Shown here one piece after another: positions 31,963 through 40,473 of a stretch of 64,000 nt of DNA. The notes under the pieces were generated by a model, which did no database searches, had not been told where the DNA came from, and saw nothing but the letters and a program-made list of their open reading frames with translations. Source of the stretch: CAUZIZ01 sp965218775. GTDB taxonomy: Bacteria > Acidobacteriota > UBA6911 > RPQK01 > JAJDTT01. Made by a program: the position numbers and the translations under genes. Each line of letters starts with the position of its first letter. Within the stretch, counting starts at the first letter, position 1. Location: contig CBDCLS010000006.1 in assembly GCA_965218775.1 (NCBI GenBank), forward strand, positions 2,728,001 through 2,792,000. The letters are read 5' to 3'.

Positions 31963-32970
31963 ATGAGTATGAGAGAGGGCGTAGTTCGAGCCTGGGGACA
32001 AGCTAAGAACAGATCTCTTACTATACTTGGGTGTGTTGTCGCAGTTGCTCTTCTTTGTCTCCTTGTCTTTCTCGTGGATCGCTGGTTGGGATTGCCGGTC
32101 GACGGGCAATCAGAGAAGCGACTCGACAAGGAGATCGAAGTATTCAAGACAGTAGCGCAGTTCTTAGGTGGAGGTGCACTTCTGTTCGGACTCTATCTGA
32201 CCTGGCGTCGGATAACGGCCACTGAAAGGAATGTGGAGATTGCCCAGGAAGGTCAGATTACAGAACGCTTTACTCGAGCGATTGAGCAGCTTGGGGCGGT
32301 CCATGAAAAGACAGGCGAGCCAAACCTTGAAGTACGCTTGGGTGGAATTTATGCCTTGGAACGTATCGCCAAGGATTCGAAGAACGATCACTGGACGGTC
32401 ATGGAGGTTCTGACGGCATATGTTCGAGAAAACTCTCCCTGGGACTATCAAGGAGACGAACCGGGGGAAAGGCTGAGCGCGATCCGGAGAGAGCCTTTGG
32501 ATCATCGTCAGAGAACAGCTGTTCAGGCGATTCTGACGGTGGTAGGGAGGCGGGTGTGTGGAGATCATGAGAAAGGACAAGTTCTCAATCTGCAGGAAAC
32601 AAACCTGCACAGCACGGATTTAAGTGCGGCCAATCTGAAGGGAGTCAACCTCTGGGGAGCTAATCTGAAGGAGACGAATCTCAGCGAAGCGAATCTGGAG
32701 GGGACGAATCTCGCGAGCTCTAATCTGACCGGAGCGGTTTTCAGGTACGCTAATCTAACCGGAGTGGATCTCGGAGTCGTCGATCTGGACACAACGGACC
32801 TCCTGTCCGCAAACCTAAGCGGAGCACAGCTTCTAGGAGCCCGCGGGTTAACCGAGGAGCAAATTCAAGAGGCGATCGTAGATGATGAGACGAAGCTGCC
32901 GGACTACCTACAGACAGGTGAGGGAGAGGGCGACGACCAACCAGAGCAAGAGAATGACGAAGGCCCATGA
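31963..32970 (+). CDS. Membrane-anchored pentapeptide-repeat protein
   Basis: About 335 aa from ATG 31963 (MSMREGVVRAWGQAKNRS); the longer frame to 31873 lies in the IS256 end. Two transmembrane helices: LTILGCVVAVALLCLLVFLV and AQFLGGGALLFGLYLTW. Next is a cytosolic helical domain (RFTRAIEQLGAV, LEVRLGGIYALERIAKDSK, WTVMEVLTAYVREN) shared by a known group of pentapeptide proteins. The C-terminal region holds about 20 pentapeptide units A(N/D)Lxx (DLSAANLKGVNLWGANLKET-NLSEANLEGTNLASSNLTGA) forming a right-handed beta helix, and ends in an acidic tail. Molecular role unknown. The IS256 end 28 bp upstream may have changed its promoter. Confidence 0.85.
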   Translation: MSMREGVVRAWGQAKNRSLTILGCVVAVALLCLLVFLVDRWLGLPVDGQSEKRLDKEIEVFKTVAQFLGGGALLFGLYLTWRRITATERNVEIAQEGQITERFTRAIEQLGAVHEKTGEPNLEVRLGGIYALERIAKDSKNDHWTVMEVLTAYVRENSPWDYQGDEPGERLSAIRREPLDHRQRTAVQAILTVVGRRVCGDHEKGQVLNLQETNLHSTDLSAANLKGVNLWGANLKETNLSEANLEGTNLASSNLTGAVFRYANLTGVDLGVVDLDTTDLLSANLSGAQLLGARGLTEEQIQEAIVDDETKLPDYLQTGEGEGDDQPEQENDEGP

Positions 32971-33000
32971 CTTCGGCTCTGCAAGGCATGATAGCCCTGA

Positions 33001-33156
33001 TCCGAAAGCGAAGTCGCCATCACCTTCGGGTTCTCCGAGACGGTGCCCCGGGTGGCCAAGAGGCTCGAGCAGATGTGCGAGGAAGGCTATCGCGGCCGGG
33101 TCATTGTCCACTTCGGTGACGCAAGATTAAAAAGCTTTGGTGAGCGTGGTTCTTAA
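33001..33156 (+). pseudogene. Short gene remnant
   Basis: A 52-codon frame without a start encodes SEVAITFGFSETVPRVAKRL-EQMCEEGYRGRVIVHFGDAR before TAA at 33156. It is protein-like and may be the C-terminal end of a dehydrogenase, but the similarity is too short to be certain. Its end overlaps the convergent gene's stop by four bases. Confidence 0.3.
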
Positions 33157-33938
33157 GGTTGAGGATTAGAGAAAGGGGCCGCGATACTCAGTTCCAAGTC
33201 GAACGTCCGAGCTAGCCCTTCCATTCTTGCTTTTGCAGGCACGGAGGGCATGCCGCCAGTGACATACAGACGAACCACATTTCCATCTCTGCTAGCGCTT
33301 TGGGCTCTTAAGCCATCCTCGCGGGCAAGTACCTTCAGCCCGTACAAGAGGTGCTCGGGAATTCCAGAGACCCTCTCTGCTTGACCGGATTCAATGACCT
33401 GGCCTGCTAAGCTTTCAAGGCGCATGCTCATCAGGTCTATCTTCGCCTCAAGACCGGTCTCTTCCTCCGAAAACCCCGCACGCGCACTAAGGCCGAAGTA
33501 ACGCCATAGGGGATTCCGTCCGTCCGACCCCTGGGCGGCACGAATGTGCTGTGAAAGTCGTTCGATCTCTTTCTGAAGTTCCCAAGCCTTCAATCTGCTG
33601 CTGTATTTGTGGTAGTTGACTATGCTCGTATCAAACGGAACGTGGGCTTTTACCTCGTCGACCACCATACACGCTGGCTTGTCAATAGCTGTCCGGATGC
33701 CGAGCTCGAAAAAGACGTTGGGATTCAGAGCCGACATGTCACAGAGCACGAGGTCGCTTTGCTCAATGTTCTTGATGATCTCGGCCTGGATGACCGCGGA
33801 CCCCTCGACAATCGGGCGAATGGGTTCTAATTCGGCCTTCTGAATCGCAGGCACGAAAAGATGGTCAAGCACGTGTCGGAAGTGGTCCGGATCGCCGTGG
33901 TAGGCATCCAAGAGCCGCGCGGGCGTCGAGATCGGCAT
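33153..33938 (-). CDS. Nucleoside 2-deoxyribosyltransferase/TIR-like protein
   Basis: A Rossmann-like N-terminal domain (about 1-115) has the hallmarks of the nucleoside deoxyribosyltransferase/TIR-like superfamily: FRHVLDHLFVPAIQKAEL, EIIKNIEQSDLVLCDMSALN-PNVFFELGIRTAIDKPACMV, with catalytic-type Glu in FELGIR. The C-terminal half (about 115-261) is helical, includes LKAWELQKEIERLSQHIR, and may be regulatory. Relatives usually start M-x-K-CFVIMPIS; here CFII precedes MPIST in frame, and an AGGAGG site with ATG 33960 fits if one base is restored after codon 3 (see findings). It follows the membrane-protein gene by 30 bp, so the two form an operon. Possible NADase/nucleotide-hydrolase effector of a defence system; this is inference. 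Confidence 0.72.
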   Translation of the reverse strand: MPISTPARLLDAYHGDPDHFRHVLDHLFVPAIQKAELEPIRPIVEGSAVIQAEIIKNIEQSDLVLCDMSALNPNVFFELGIRTAIDKPACMVVDEVKAHVPFDTSIVNYHKYSSRLKAWELQKEIERLSQHIRAAQGSDGRNPLWRYFGLSARAGFSEEETGLEAKIDLMSMRLESLAGQVIESGQAERVSGIPEHLLYGLKVLAREDGLRAQSASRDGNVVRLYVTGGMPSVPAKARMEGLARTFDLELSIAAPFSNPQP

Positions 33939-33968
33939 GATAATAAAGCATTGGGCATGTGAACCTCC

Positions 33969-34595
33969 TCAGGTGAACAGCTTACCGATCGTGTCCGGAT
34001 CCAGCAATTCAGCTCCGATCAGAGCCAAGTAGAACCCGTGGGACATCGTGACGATCGCCAGGACGCCGCGCAGGAACGATATACCTGAGACCGTTCCCTC
34101 GACCCATCTTCTTGGCCAAACGCGCTCGCTTTGATCTATCCGGACCAGGACTGCGTCTGCGAACCAGAAGAGGGCGAACGTTAAGAGAGCATCGGTCACC
34201 AGCGTCAGCTGCCACCATGGCCAGCTGCCTGGGACGACAAACGCCGACACGATTTGCCTACTGGGCATCTTCTTCACGAGAAAGTCGGAGTTCACGAACT
34301 CGAAGATGAGAGCCGTCTTGGCAGCGACGATTCCGAGGACAAGCCAGGAGAGGCCACGTCGAACCTTTTCGAACTCCCCCTTCGTGATTCGCTCGAGGCG
34401 CGCCCTCAGGGAAAGAGGGTTGTCTAGAGTCTGGTGGGCAACCCACACAAAAGGGGCGTAGGCGATGGATGTCGCTTTGAAGCCGATTCGATAAAGAGCG
34501 GCTGGCAGGTGGCTAACAACTGCAAGAGGGAATTTTATGATCGCAGCTAGTCTCCCAATCCCGCCGTAGCTCCAGGTATCGGAAAGGTCTTTCAT
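33969..34595 (-). CDS. Membrane protein paired with the TIR-like protein
   Basis: About 208 aa from ATG 34595 (MKDLSDTWSYGGIGRLAAII). Hydrophobic segments: about 10-35 (IIKFPLAVVSHLPAALY), LSWLVLGIVAAKTALIFEFV, PWWQLTLVTDALLTFALFWF, and GVLAIVTMSHGFYLALIGAE. A basic helical stretch (RARLERITKGEFEKVRRG) lies between the first and second. I recognise no family. The longer frame to 34895 includes a decayed STAS fragment and is not part of this gene. Co-transcription with the downstream deoxyribosyltransferase-like gene (30-bp gap) suggests a two-component membrane/effector unit. Confidence 0.65.
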   Translation of the reverse strand: MKDLSDTWSYGGIGRLAAIIKFPLAVVSHLPAALYRIGFKATSIAYAPFVWVAHQTLDNPLSLRARLERITKGEFEKVRRGLSWLVLGIVAAKTALIFEFVNSDFLVKKMPSRQIVSAFVVPGSWPWWQLTLVTDALLTFALFWFADAVLVRIDQSERVWPRRWVEGTVSGISFLRGVLAIVTMSHGFYLALIGAELLDPDTIGKLFT

Positions 34596-34614
34596 AAACG
34601 ATGCTATGCTGAGG

Positions 34615-34723
34615 GACGCACGTGAGATTTCCCGGCGAATGGCCCCACTTTCATCGCCAATGGTAATAGTGCTTCGATGTCCAGGATCGCCACGCCACTT
34701 GTGATGCGTGTTTTGATTCTCAT
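34615..34723 (-). pseudogene. Truncated STAS-domain gene fragment
   Basis: MRIKTRITSGVAILDIE followed, one frame over, by ITIGDESGAIRREI matches the first 35 residues of the intact STAS gene at 40474 (MRIKARMKNGLTILDIEG, ITIGDENGVLSREI). The match stops there, just before the membrane-protein gene. It is a frameshifted, truncated paralogue, so a second partner-switching locus was once present here. Confidence 0.65.
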
Positions 34724-35234
34724 CCCTATTCCATTGCTTTTCGTGCACTTGACAACACAAATGGTCGAGACGCCAGATTCGTGTGGAATACTGAGACTTT
34801 CCTTGAAGCGAGTCTCTTGTGACATCAGTGCCGCCGTCCTTCAGGATGAATTCAAGCTCTGAAGCCGCGTTCGACTGCGGGAGCAGCCCGGCCACCTCGT
34901 ACCTCTTACTTTGCAGAGGGAGTCTCTTGGCACCCTATTGGCCAAGTTGATCAAGATCGGAGCGAGGAAGGCCGTCCTAACCGGATCGTTGACACGAGGT
35001 CGGGGCGCTGATAGGGTCAAATCCTTCATCCCAGGTCAGGGAAGGTCCGAAGTTGGGTAGGAGAGGCAGCTCCGGCATGGCAACTAGAGACAAATCAGGG
35101 GACAAAGGGGCGATTGTGCATGAGATTGACGAAACCATGGTTGATCTCTTGTGTGCGCCGTCTTTCAAGGAAGCACTATGGGCTCTTGCGCTTCAGAGCC
35201 GTTTATTAATCGGTGCTCACCTTCAGTCTGGCAT
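34724..35234. other. Intergenic between STAS remnant and IS1380
   Basis: No credible gene on either strand. Presumably decayed DNA between the truncated STAS copy and the IS1380 left end. Confidence 0.4.
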
Positions 35235-36932
35235 CTAGCCCGGATTTCTCAAGGATAAGAAAAAGCAGTCAGCTCAATGTGGTATAAAGTCTGTGTTAAC
35301 AAAGACTTAACAAACACAAGGAGCTGACTACTATGACGACAGAGTGTATCGCTTCTAAGCTGGAGTTTCAAGGGCTGGAGGGTCGCCGAGTGGAGGCAGA
35401 ATTCAACGGGGGACAGATCACTTCAGACGCCGGAGGGTTGCTGTTACGGGAGGTGGAGAGCCGCTATGGGTTCATTCGCGGCTTGGCCGCCTGCTTTGGG
35501 GACCGGCGCGATCCTCGCTTCACCGAGTTCAGTGTGGAGGATCTGGTGGGGCAGCGGATTTATGGACTGGCCTTGGGCTATGAGGATCTCAACGATCATG
35601 AGGAGCTACGGACGGATCCGCTGATGGCGGTGTTGGTGGGCAAGGAAGATCCCTTGGGGAGGGATCGGCGAGCGGAAGCGGATCGGGGCAAGGCGTGTGC
35701 CGGCAAGAGCACACTCAATCGTTTGGAGTTGTCCTCGGTGACGCAGGATAAATATCGCAAGACGCCGGTGGATGAAGCGGCGGTGGAAGCGTTTTTGGTG
35801 GAGCAGTTCATTCGGGTGCGAGGCGGTAAACCCAAGGAGCTGGTGTTGGACCTGGATGCGACGGATGATCCGCTGCACGGAGAGCAGGAGGGTCGTTTCT
35901 ACCATGGCTACTACCGGTGTTACTGCTACCTGCCCCTGTATGTGTTTTGCGAGGGGTATGTGCTGGGGGCCAAGCTACGGGTGTCGAATCTGGATGGCTC
36001 CGAAGGAGCGGTCCAGGAGATGGAGCGGATCGTGGGACAACTGCGGGCGAAGTGGCCGAAGGTCCGCATTACGCTGCGGGCGGACAGCAGCTTTGCGCGC
36101 GAGGCGTTGATGAAATGGTGTGAGGAGCATCGAGTGGATTACGTCTTCGGTCTGGCCCGCAATCAGCGCTTAGAGGGGACCCTGGAGTCGGAGCTGGAAC
36201 AGGCCCAGGCGCTTCAACAAGCGAGCGGCAGCAGCGCCCGAGTCTATAAGGACTTTCGTTACCAGACGCGCAAGAGCTGGAGTCAAGAGCGGCGAGTGGT
36301 GGGCAAGGCCGAGTCCACGGGTAAGGGATCCAATCCCCGCTTTGTCGTCACCTCGCTGGGAGCGAAGTGGTGGCCCGCCCAAAAGCTGTACGAGCAGCTG
36401 TACTGCGCGCGAGGGGAGGCGGAGAATCGGATCAAGGAACAGCAGCTGGAGCTGTTTGCCGATCGGACCTCGACGCACCTCATCAAGAGCAATCAGCTGC
36501 GGTTGTGGTTCTCCTCGGTGGCCTATAATCTGCTGCACACGTTGAGGCGTGTCGCTTTGAAGGGGACCCAGTGGGCGAAGGCGCAATGCCAGACGATTCG
36601 CCTCAAACTGTTGAAGATAGGAGGCCAGATTCGGGTCAGTGTCCGGCGGGTGAGTCTGTCCTTGAGCGAGGGTTATCCTTACCAAGCACTCTATGCCCAA
36701 GCCTTGGCCCAGCTTCAACAGCTCGGTTGAGCCAAGGAAAGTCGGAAATCCCAGCCGTCTGCAACTGAGGCGCCTGAGGTGTGTCTGAAAAACCGGTTTT
36801 CCGCGCTCGACACAGGCCTCACGACGCCTGTCGTACTCTGCACCGCCCTCAGCGGCGCCTTTGACCCAGACCGGCGTCGAGAAATCGACTAAAATCGCCC
36901 TTTCGGCTTTCTCCTTGAGAAATCCGGGCTAG
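35235..36932. mobile_element. IS1380-family insertion sequence
   Basis: ctagcccggatttctcaagga at 35235-35255 is repeated in inverse orientation as its complement ending at 36932; the outer 20 bases match exactly. One transposase gene lies between. The element is 1698 bp, normal for the family. The right end is 28 bp before the start codon of the hybrid histidine kinase. No obvious direct repeat flanks it. Confidence 0.88.
35333..36730 (+). CDS. IS1380-family transposase
   Basis: 465 aa, full length. N-terminus typical of the family (EFNGGQITSDAGGLLLREVE). DDE residues: Asp in LVLDLDATDDPLHGEQEG, Asp in ITLRADSSFAREALMKW and Glu in CARGEAENRIKEQQLELFAD. Further family motifs: GFYHGYY-like RFYHGYYRCYCYLPLYVF, VDYVFGLARNQRL. 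Frame intact; RBS cacaaggag. Probably active. Confidence 0.95.
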   Translation: MTTECIASKLEFQGLEGRRVEAEFNGGQITSDAGGLLLREVESRYGFIRGLAACFGDRRDPRFTEFSVEDLVGQRIYGLALGYEDLNDHEELRTDPLMAVLVGKEDPLGRDRRAEADRGKACAGKSTLNRLELSSVTQDKYRKTPVDEAAVEAFLVEQFIRVRGGKPKELVLDLDATDDPLHGEQEGRFYHGYYRCYCYLPLYVFCEGYVLGAKLRVSNLDGSEGAVQEMERIVGQLRAKWPKVRITLRADSSFAREALMKWCEEHRVDYVFGLARNQRLEGTLESELEQAQALQQASGSSARVYKDFRYQTRKSWSQERRVVGKAESTGKGSNPRFVVTSLGAKWWPAQKLYEQLYCARGEAENRIKEQQLELFADRTSTHLIKSNQLRLWFSSVAYNLLHTLRRVALKGTQWAKAQCQTIRLKLLKIGGQIRVSVRRVSLSLSEGYPYQALYAQALAQLQQLG

Positions 36933-36960
36933 TTGTAGCGAGCCCCACCTCATACCGCCT

Positions 36961-39420
36961 ATGAGTGAAGAAGAGTCCTACCTGAGAAAAGAGCTGTACG
37001 AGCTGGTTAGGAAGGATCCGGCCATCTTCGAGTTCTTACAAGCCGGTTCTCTCGACGGGATCTGGTATTGGGACATCGAGAACCCCGAGCAGGAATGGCT
37101 GAGCCCGCGCTTCAAGGAAGTCTTTGGTTACCGGGATCACGAGATCCTCAACACATCGGCTTGGTGGCAGGCCAATATTTTTCCTGACGACCTTGAGGTG
37201 GCACTCGACAACTTCAACAAGCACTGTGCCGATCCCGATCACCCTTACGATCAGATCGTTCGCTATCGTCACAAGAATGGCGGCACCGTGTGGGTGCGAT
37301 GCCGGGGCTTGGCTATTCGCGACGACTCCGGTAAGCCTCTGCGACTACTTGGCTGCCATACCGATGTCACGGCCCTCAAGCAGGCGGAGGAAGATCTCCG
37401 TGTCAAGGCGACCGAGCTGCAAAGAGCAAAGGAAATAGCCGAGAGCGCCGATCAAGCCAAGAGCGAGTTTTTGGCCAATACCAGCCACGAGGTTCGGACA
37501 CCGCTCAACACGATCATCGGTATGACCGAGTTGTTGCTCGAAGAGCAGCTGTCACCACATCAACAAGAGCATCTTGAGGCCGTGCTAGAGTCCGCCGAGT
37601 CTCTGCTGGCGATCATCACGGACATCTTGGATTTTTCCAAGATCGATGCTGGCAAGCTCGCGCTCGAGCGGCGGGAGTTTGGACTAAGTGACCATCTGGG
37701 TAACACGCTGCGGGCACTGTCGGTGCGAGCTTACGAGAAAGGTCTTGAGCTGGTGTACGACCTAACCCCTGAGGTTCCGGATAGCGTGTTGGGAGATCCT
37801 ATCCGGCTGCGGCAGATTGTCACAAATCTGGTTGCCAACGCGATCAAGTTCACAGAACGGGGAGAGGTTGAGCTTCGCGTATCTTGCGAGTCAGAGGGCG
37901 ACGACCACGTGGTGCTGCGTTTTGCCGTGTCGGACACCGGTATTGGCATCCCAGTAGACAAGCAACAAGCTATCTTCGACGCCTTTGTTCAGGCGGACGC
38001 CTCCACGACTCGAAAGTTCGGTGGAACGGGATTAGGACTGGCTATCGTCTCCAACCTGGTGGGACTCATGGGTGGCCGGATCTGGGTGGAGAGCCGCCTG
38101 GGTGAGGGCAGTACGTTCCACTTCACCGCTCGCTTTGGTTTGGTGGCCGCTGAAGGTGCCCCCGATCAGAAGGTGTCCGCCAAGGGGTTGGAGGCTCTTC
38201 GGGTGCTCATCGTCGACGACAATGCCACTAATCGTCGGATCCTCAAAGATGTCGTTCGGGGCTGGGGACTGAGGCCCACCGAGGCGCCGGGTGCCGCGAC
38301 AGCCCTCGAAGAGCTACGCCGGGCTGTCGAGTGTAACGATCCCTACCGCCTTGTGTTGTCGGATGTTCAAATGCCGGACATCGACGGGTTCAGCCTGGTG
38401 AAGTCCGTGAAGCAGGAGCCGGCGCTGTCCGACACGGTGCTGATTCTGTTGACTTCCGGCGATCGTCCCGACGACCATCGCCGGAGCGGTGAAGCGGGAG
38501 CGGCGGCCCACCTGATGAAGCCGGTCAAGAGGTCGGAGCTGCTCGATGCCATCCTGACCGCGCTCGGTGTCGGCGTGACGAGGGCTGAAGTCGTGCTGGG
38601 CCAAGACCAAGAGGCCGGCACGGCGGTGCCATCACTTCGAGTTCTGCTTGCCGAGGATAGTCGTGCCAATCAAAGAGTGGCCTCGGTGTTATTGGGGAAG
38701 GAGGGGCACGAAGTGGTCATAGCCAAGGACGGCCGCAAGGCCGTTGACGCGGCCGTGTCACAGACATTCGACCTCGTGCTCATGGATCTGCAGATGCCGG
38801 TGATGGACGGATTCGAAGCATCTGAGCGTATTCGCCAACACGAAAAGCAGACCGGAGCCGCCCGGGTGCCGATCATCGCCTTGACGGCCCATGCGTTGGA
38901 CCGGGATCACGTCAAATGTCTAGCCGTGGGGATGGATGACTTCCTGAGCAAGCCTTTTCGGCTTCACGAGCTGCGTCGTGTGATCAGTCGGTTCTCGAGC
39001 GCGCAAAGCGGCGCAGGTGAGCCGGCCGAAAGCCCGAAGGGCAGCCACCCGATCTTGGACTGGGAAGCCGCGCTTCGATGCGTGGACCACGACCAGGAGC
39101 TATTGAAGCAAGTCGTAGCTGACTTTCTTGAGGAGTGCCCCGGTCTCCGCGAGGCACTGCGCAGAGGGGTTCGATCCTCCGAGGGCACAACGGTTCAACG
39201 CGCGGCTCACACGCTGAGGGGCGCACTGCGTCTGTTTGAGGGCTCCTCAATCCTCGATCGTGCCGAACGGCTGGAATCGATGGGTCGGAGCCAGCAGCTC
39301 TCCGAAGCCCAAGAGGAGCTCCGACATCTCGAGAGCCAGCTCAACCAGATTCTGCCAGAGCTGCGCCGCTTCGTTGAGTCCGGATCGGCTGGCAGCTTAG
39401 ACGCCAGTCGCTCAAGCTGA
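36961..39420 (+). CDS. Hybrid sensor histidine kinase (PAS-HisKA-HATPase-REC-REC-Hpt)
   Basis: 819 aa, cytosolic (no membrane segment). PAS/PAC sensor about 25-140 (DGIWYWDIENPEQEWLSPRF, HKNGGTVWVRCRGLAIRD). HisKA with phospho-acceptor His176 in FLANTSHEVRTPLN. HATPase with N box NLVANAIKFTERG, DTGIGIP and GGTGLGLAI. Two receiver domains: the first about 415-540 (VLIVDDNATNRR, acceptor in VLSDVQMPD), the second about 560-680 (VLLAEDSRANQR, LVLMDLQMPVMDG). C-terminal Hpt about 700-800 with His in QRAAHTLRGALRL. It is followed after 13 bp by a receiver-ATPase gene, a likely phosphorelay target. The IS1380 end 28 bp upstream probably separates it from its native promoter. Confidence 0.95.
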   Translation: MSEEESYLRKELYELVRKDPAIFEFLQAGSLDGIWYWDIENPEQEWLSPRFKEVFGYRDHEILNTSAWWQANIFPDDLEVALDNFNKHCADPDHPYDQIVRYRHKNGGTVWVRCRGLAIRDDSGKPLRLLGCHTDVTALKQAEEDLRVKATELQRAKEIAESADQAKSEFLANTSHEVRTPLNTIIGMTELLLEEQLSPHQQEHLEAVLESAESLLAIITDILDFSKIDAGKLALERREFGLSDHLGNTLRALSVRAYEKGLELVYDLTPEVPDSVLGDPIRLRQIVTNLVANAIKFTERGEVELRVSCESEGDDHVVLRFAVSDTGIGIPVDKQQAIFDAFVQADASTTRKFGGTGLGLAIVSNLVGLMGGRIWVESRLGEGSTFHFTARFGLVAAEGAPDQKVSAKGLEALRVLIVDDNATNRRILKDVVRGWGLRPTEAPGAATALEELRRAVECNDPYRLVLSDVQMPDIDGFSLVKSVKQEPALSDTVLILLTSGDRPDDHRRSGEAGAAAHLMKPVKRSELLDAILTALGVGVTRAEVVLGQDQEAGTAVPSLRVLLAEDSRANQRVASVLLGKEGHEVVIAKDGRKAVDAAVSQTFDLVLMDLQMPVMDGFEASERIRQHEKQTGAARVPIIALTAHALDRDHVKCLAVGMDDFLSKPFRLHELRRVISRFSSAQSGAGEPAESPKGSHPILDWEAALRCVDHDQELLKQVVADFLEECPGLREALRRGVRSSEGTTVQRAAHTLRGALRLFEGSSILDRAERLESMGRSQQLSEAQEELRHLESQLNQILPELRRFVESGSAGSLDASRSS

Positions 39421-39433
39421 CCCAAGAGATGAG

Positions 39434-40336
39434 ATGGCCAAAATCCTCATTGTCGATGATTCGCTGACCGATCGCCGACTCGCTGGCCGGATCTTGCAAA
39501 AGTACAAGGACTGGACAGTCTTCTACGCCGAGAATGGAGAGGCCGCACTCCGCCAGATCGAGCTGGAGAGGCCCGATGTGGTCTTGACCGACTTGATCAT
39601 GCCTGAGATGGACGGTCTGGAGTTGGTCAATGCCGTCAGGACGACCCATCCCCTAGTGCCGGTGGTGCTCATGACGGCCAAGGGCAACGAAGAGATTGCC
39701 GTCCAGGCCATCCAGAGCGGCGCCGCCAGCTATGTACCCAAGAAAGTGCTCGCGCAGACCTTGGTCGAAACCCTCGAGCGGATTCTGGCTGGCTCCAGTG
39801 AGCAGGAAAGCTATCGTCGCGTCCTCACCCGGCTGCACCAATCATTGTTTGTGATCGAGAACGATCTCGACCTGATCTCCTCTCTGGTGAGCTATCTCGT
39901 TCAGACGGTGCGGGACATGGGTCTATTTGAGGAATCGGAGTGTCTCCGGATAACGACGGCGTTGGACGAGGCAATATCGAACGCTTACTTCCATGGCAAC
40001 CTCGAGGTGAGCTCGACGATCCGTGAGCAAGATCGGCGAGCCTACAAGGTGCTGGCTGATGAGCGGCGCACCCAATCACCCTACCGCGAGCGGCGGATCC
40101 GTGTGACCTCTCAGTTTAGAGACGGGGTGGCGACATTCTCTATTCGAGACGACGGACCGGGATTCGATGTGGCCAGCCTACCCGATCCAACCGACCTCGA
40201 CTTTCTCCATCGTCCGACTGGTCGGGGGGTTTTTCTGATGCGAACCTTTATGGATGAGGTCCGCTTCAATCGAAAAGGCAACGAGGTTACATTGTTGAAG
40301 CGGCCTACGGACGATGACAGCGTGGTCAACTGCTGA
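39434..40336 (+). CDS. Response regulator fused to an RsbW-like ATPase
   Basis: 300 aa. Receiver domain 1-120: acidic pair in ILIVDDSLTDRR, phospho-acceptor Asp in VVLTDLIMPEMDG, Thr/Ala in VVLMTAKGNEEIA and Lys in ASYVPKKVL. The C-terminal half (about 135-295) is a GHKL ATPase of the anti-sigma/RsbW type: N box ITTALDEAISNAYFHGNLEV, G1 FSIRDDGPGFDV, G2 GRGVFLMRTFMDEV. It contains a basic insertion (about 205-225). Between a kinase and a STAS gene, it most likely is a phosphorylation-controlled serine kinase/anti-sigma factor in a partner-switching pathway. No sigma factor is visible nearby. Confidence 0.9.
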   Translation: MAKILIVDDSLTDRRLAGRILQKYKDWTVFYAENGEAALRQIELERPDVVLTDLIMPEMDGLELVNAVRTTHPLVPVVLMTAKGNEEIAVQAIQSGAASYVPKKVLAQTLVETLERILAGSSEQESYRRVLTRLHQSLFVIENDLDLISSLVSYLVQTVRDMGLFEESECLRITTALDEAISNAYFHGNLEVSSTIREQDRRAYKVLADERRTQSPYRERRIRVTSQFRDGVATFSIRDDGPGFDVASLPDPTDLDFLHRPTGRGVFLMRTFMDEVRFNRKGNEVTLLKRPTDDDSVVNC

Positions 40337-40473
40337 AGTCGGCGTTTCGCACGGGCCCGGCGGTCGTAGAGGACGGCCTCTGTTCTCCTGAGTCCGATTT
40401 GCTTCTCCAGAAGTCGGACGATCTCGTCGTCAGAATGGAAAAACGACTCAACAACGAAGTCAGGAGATTAGGG

